In this document: positions 60,258 through 64,000 of the stretch, one piece after another | Numbering within the stretch: position 1 is the stretch's first letter | Layout: every line of letters begins with the position of its first letter | DNA from: Cladochytrium replicatum | Lineage: Eukaryota > Chytridiomycota > Chytridiomycetes > Cladochytriales > Cladochytriaceae | NCBI GenBank assembly: GCA_025526935.1 | Contig: JAHLKD010000081.1 | Location: 202,489 to 266,488 of the forward strand | DNA: 64,000 bases | Reading direction: 5' to 3' | Notes under the pieces: generated by a model | What the model was told of the DNA's origin: nothing | The model's database searches: none | Seen by the model: only the letters and a program-made list of their open reading frames with translations | Program-made: the position numbers and the translations under genes

Positions 60258-63200
60258 CACCCCCTCAGTCATTAGATAGGTACAACCGAGAGTATCACTC
60301 AACCGATCATAACTTTCTGTAAATGCTGAAGTTGATATTCTATTGAAATAAAGGTGAGTTGTATGGACATCGCCAGCCGGTCGTTCAAGATAGTATATTA
60401 AGTGAAGACTGACTGACTAGCCCCAACGAGCCCCTGTGTTTAAGGTATAATTTACTTCCAAGAGGTTTAGTTAAGATGTCCGCGATCATATCAGAAGTAT
60501 CCATATGGTGTAACTCCTGATGTTTCTGTTCAACTTGGAGATTCACAAATCTCTCGCGAACGTCCATGTGTTTGGTCCGTTTGTTGTTGAACAGATTGTT
60601 TGCGATAGACTCGGTGGATTGATTGTCTTGCCATAAACGGAGCGGATTGAACGACGTAATTCCAATACCCGTCATAAGATTTTTCATCCACTTCATCTCA
60701 CGCGATAGTTCGTTCAGCGCATACAGTTCGGCTTCCGACGACGAGGCTGCAATAGTCTGTTGTCGAATCGACTGCCAACTGATTGCCGCATTAGCGAACA
60801 TTACCACGTAACCGGTTCGTGAGTATCTATCTGCATCGCCCGCCCAGTCTGCATCGGCATAACCTTGTGGGTTGTTAGCCGAATCAAACATGTAGAGACC
60901 GTCGGGTCTTAGCATCGGAGACGTGATACCAGTCCGTGTATAGTGTAAACCGTAATCCCAAGTACCGAGTAAATATCGTTGTAATCGATAGAGAGCCTTT
61001 GATTCTGACTGTCGAGGATCAATCTGATGTTGTGCCAAAATATTGACTGCGTATGAAATATCCGGTCGTGTCTTAGTCGCCACGTACGATATCTTCATTA
61101 ACATTGATCGAAATTGTGTTGCCTCGGCATCGGACAGTGTTGGTGTGGTCTCATCAAAGATATATGATTTTGACATCGGTGTTTTGGTCGGTTTGATGTT
61201 GGTACCCCATAAATTCGCTTCTTCGAGAATCTTCTTTACGTACAATGCATTGCTAAGGAAATATCCTTCCGTTGTCTGCAATAACTCCATTTTCAGAATC
61301 CATTTCGCCTTCGAAGTACTGCCTACTGTGAACGAAGTTTCCAAATCGGTCTGAAACCGATGATATGCGTTTGGATCTGTGGAAAAATGTAGTATATCAT
61401 CGACATGAACGGTAGTGTGTTCGCGGGTATTATTTGTTGGATTGTATCGCCAGAAATGACAGATGTCTGCAATATTCCTCACGAAACCAACACTGAGATA
61501 TTGTTTCCAAAGAGTTTTGTACCATTCTCGAGCTGCCTGGTGTATACCGTACAGACTTTTGATAAGTCTGCAGACGATGGGTCGATTCCGGAAATCTACT
61601 CGTCCGAAACCATGAGGGAGTTCGACGTAGTTCTCTTCCTCCAGTATCGCATTGAGATATGCACCCTTGATATCAAACTGGAATATGATCATGCCGACTA
61701 ATGCTGCTAATGCAATCAGAAAACGGATCGTGGACGTTTTCGTAACCGGAGAATAGGTTTCATCGAAATCCAATCCTTCAATCTGTGAAAATCCTCGTAC
61801 GACCCAACGTGCTTTGAATCGAGTAATATTGCCATGTTCGTCAAGCTTATATGTGAAAACCCATTTGCCTGATAATAAATTCCGTCCATCAGGTAAAAAT
61901 GTTTCGGCCCAAGTATTGTTGCCGACTAGTCGTGTGACTTCCTCCTTCATCGCCGCTAACCAGAATGGAGCCTCATCGGATCGTGATAAAGCCTCACGAA
62001 GAGTCTTTGGTGCGGTCCGTATATTTCCATTCGCAATTGGTTGTGTTGGATATGAGGAATCGGCCTTCAGGGTCCAATCGATATTGGGAACGGATCGGGT
62101 AAACAAGGAATTTTGTTTCCTTTTGGTGTTCGACAAATTTGCACTTGCTTGACGTTTTCGGTTTCTTGCTGCATACACTTCGTCGACATCTTCCCAATGA
62201 ATTGAACATCACTTTCGAGTTGTGTATCATATTCCTCTACAGGAGATACACAAGACAAATTCGGAGATTCTTCAGTAATGGATTGTGGAGTCGATAAATC
62301 AGCATTTGGATCATAATCAGCATCGTCTGGGTCATCATCGTCTAGTCCATGTAAATGTTCAACAACATGCATGTCACCGGCTTCTTCTAAGCGGTAATAT
62401 ATGGGGTTGTCGTTTATATCCTCATCGATTTCTTCGTCTGCAACGGTAGAAATCGGGAAATTGTCTGAGACAAACTCAACAGTCGTCTCTTGCACCCCCT
62501 GATCCCCGGTTGGTATTTGATCAACATCGAAATATGTCCCGGCCTTCAGTGGATATTGTACCGTAAGATCGTCGAGTAACTGTCGGGTAGGATTATAACC
62601 AACAAAAACTCCCTTGTGGAACGTAACATGGAAGTATTCGCCTATTGTGTTTGTCCGAAAATTGAGTGCTATGACGATCTTCAGGTCTTCACCCTTGTAT
62701 CCGAGAAACAGACCTAGTTCAGACTTGTCTCGGATTCTGCGCGCCAACCTTTGTTCGTGTGAGATCCACAAACTAACAAGTGTTCCAAAGGCGTGGATAG
62801 TTGCCAAATCTATCCGCTTGTCAAGGTAAGCACAGTACGGAATCGCATTCACAGCTGAATGGAAAGTAGCGTTCTTGACGACCGCAGCGTATAGGATGGA
62901 GAGTTGCACGAATTGAAGTGTTCGTGGTAGTCCAGCTTGTAGCAGCATCGCGTCCGACATATACTTGATCGATTGTATATTCCGCTCTGATAGACCATCG
63001 AGTTCCTTTACTGACGGAGGAGCTGGGTGGACGCGGATGCGAGGAATCTTGGTATTGCACCATTGGATCAACCGTTTAGTAATCAATTCTCCTGAATCGG
63101 AACGTAGTTCAGCAACGTGTAATGGGTGATTGCGATTTTCCACATCAGCGATATGTCGAATCATACTATCCACCGCATCACTCTTTCGATTCAGGAAGTA

Positions 63201-64000
63201 GATTGTGATGAAACGAGGTTGTTCGTCGACAATGATCTGCCAATATCTCTTCTTCTGTCCGTCGTAGATTGAACGTACGACATCGGAAAACAGACGAGAA
63301 AGTTTCCTCGGAGCTCGACTTATTGTAGAATAAATCGGCTTCTGCTTCAGCTTTGTGCGACTACAGACCAAACAATTCTGCATAATTGATTTGTTGACAA
63401 GATTGAATGCATCCGGTTCAACCTTGGGCATTTTGATGTTGAGCTTCTCTGCCGTTCGAAAGATCGTCCGTAAGTGGATGTGACCAAACTGCTGGTGTAA
63501 CTTTGCAAGTTCGTGTACTGTCACTGGCGATAAGTTGGTGCTCACTCCAACTGTATCTTGAGATGCTCGTTGACATTCATCATCGTTCGTTTGACGAATG
63601 TTGTTGTCTGACATTACATCGAGACCCATCGCGTGAGAAGATCGTACACCGGACGTAAAGTCCATCGACTGATCGAGACCTTCTGCGGAATACCGCTACT
63701 GCTTTAGCTCGTTGAGCAATCACATGCCGCGGTTGGTGGAGTTCCGACGGTACTACATCAGCATAGAGATAGTACAAATCTCTTTCCCGTCGCCCAATAA
63801 TAAACGTGTTCATCCGTATCACCAGCGTGAGGATACCTTGTCTTTGGTGGAAAACTCACAATGTCCCCGGAGTCTCTCAATGATACTACACACTGATGCA
63901 AGTGATGTCTTCGAGATCAGGAACATAAAGTGCGTTGTGTATTATCTTAATTCGCCATTGGGTAAAACTACAGATACATCTCCAAAAACCACAAACTGGA
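60258..64000 (-). pseudogene. Second Copia family A element, inverted, 5' part outside window
   Basis: Mirror image of 53599-57338. The reverse-strand pol frame runs 62178-60385 (RT and RNase H, including VHVDDIL and GYADADWAGDADRYSRTGY) and 63665-62067 (pre-integrase, integrase, linker). A one-base deletion near 62196 (TTGGGAAGATG against TTGGAGAAGATG) breaks the frame between them. Further single-base insertions and deletions lie at about 63687, 63740-63755 and 63815-63860. Otherwise it is almost identical to the forward copy. The remaining protease, gag and 5' LTR lie beyond the right edge. Confidence 0.92.

Overview
This window is nuclear DNA of a filamentous fungus, most likely a basidiomycete. 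Housekeeping genes are split by many short introns (about 45-60 bases, up to 21 per gene). Typical fungal genes (GUP1, YAK1) sit beside factors missing from budding yeast (DHX29-type helicase, eIF5-mimic protein, DNAJC3-type co-chaperone). Gene-dense islands alternate with AT-rich stretches full of broken Ty1/Copia retrotransposons. No operons, rRNA or CRISPR arrays were seen. For nine of the ten main genes the exons were placed by hand and each splice model gives an intact frame. The tenth, the TLC-domain gene, has no introns.

Layout. 0.1-3.7 kb: NAP1 (-, cut by the window edge) head-to-head with GUP1 (+). 3.7-8.7 kb: gene-free, with short duplicated segments and a decayed Copia remnant (family C). 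8.7-13.3 kb: isoleucyl-tRNA synthetase (-), 22 exons, with an in-frame upstream start that would add a mitochondrial-type presequence. 13.5-15.7 kb: a hairpin element and a second, inverted family C remnant. 16.1-17.9 kb: BZW/eIF5-mimic protein. 18.2-20.8 kb: another dead Copia element (family D). 20.8-25.3 kb: decayed sequence, including a coiled-coil pseudogene. 25.3-33.5 kb: a possible 62-residue spliced gene, CCT2 and YAK1. 33.6-37.2 kb: a fragment like the C-terminus of a non-LTR reverse transcriptase, then unassigned sequence. 37.2-48.8 kb: an unrecognised 641-residue protein (-) divergent from DHX29 (+), then a DNAJC3-like ER co-chaperone (-) and a TLC-domain membrane protein (-).

49-64 kb is a retrotransposon cluster. 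It holds a tRNA-like SINE candidate, a truncated family A Copia copy, a nearly intact family A element (51440-57898) with almost identical 560-base LTRs, an inverted fragment of a different Copia (family B), and a second family A copy in opposite orientation running off the right edge. Together these form an inverted repeat with arms over 4.3 kb and a family B spacer of about 1.7 kb.

Functionally the host genes concern translation and its control (IleRS, DHX29, eIF5-mimic), protein folding (CCT2, DNAJC3), chromatin (NAP1), lipid or GPI remodelling (GUP1, TLC protein) and nutrient/stress signalling (YAK1). They are not an obvious pathway cluster. No clearly new defence or metabolic system was found. 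The most unusual features are the inverted-LTR composite, the possible dual-targeted IleRS, the 45-base divergent promoter and the unrecognised 641-residue protein.
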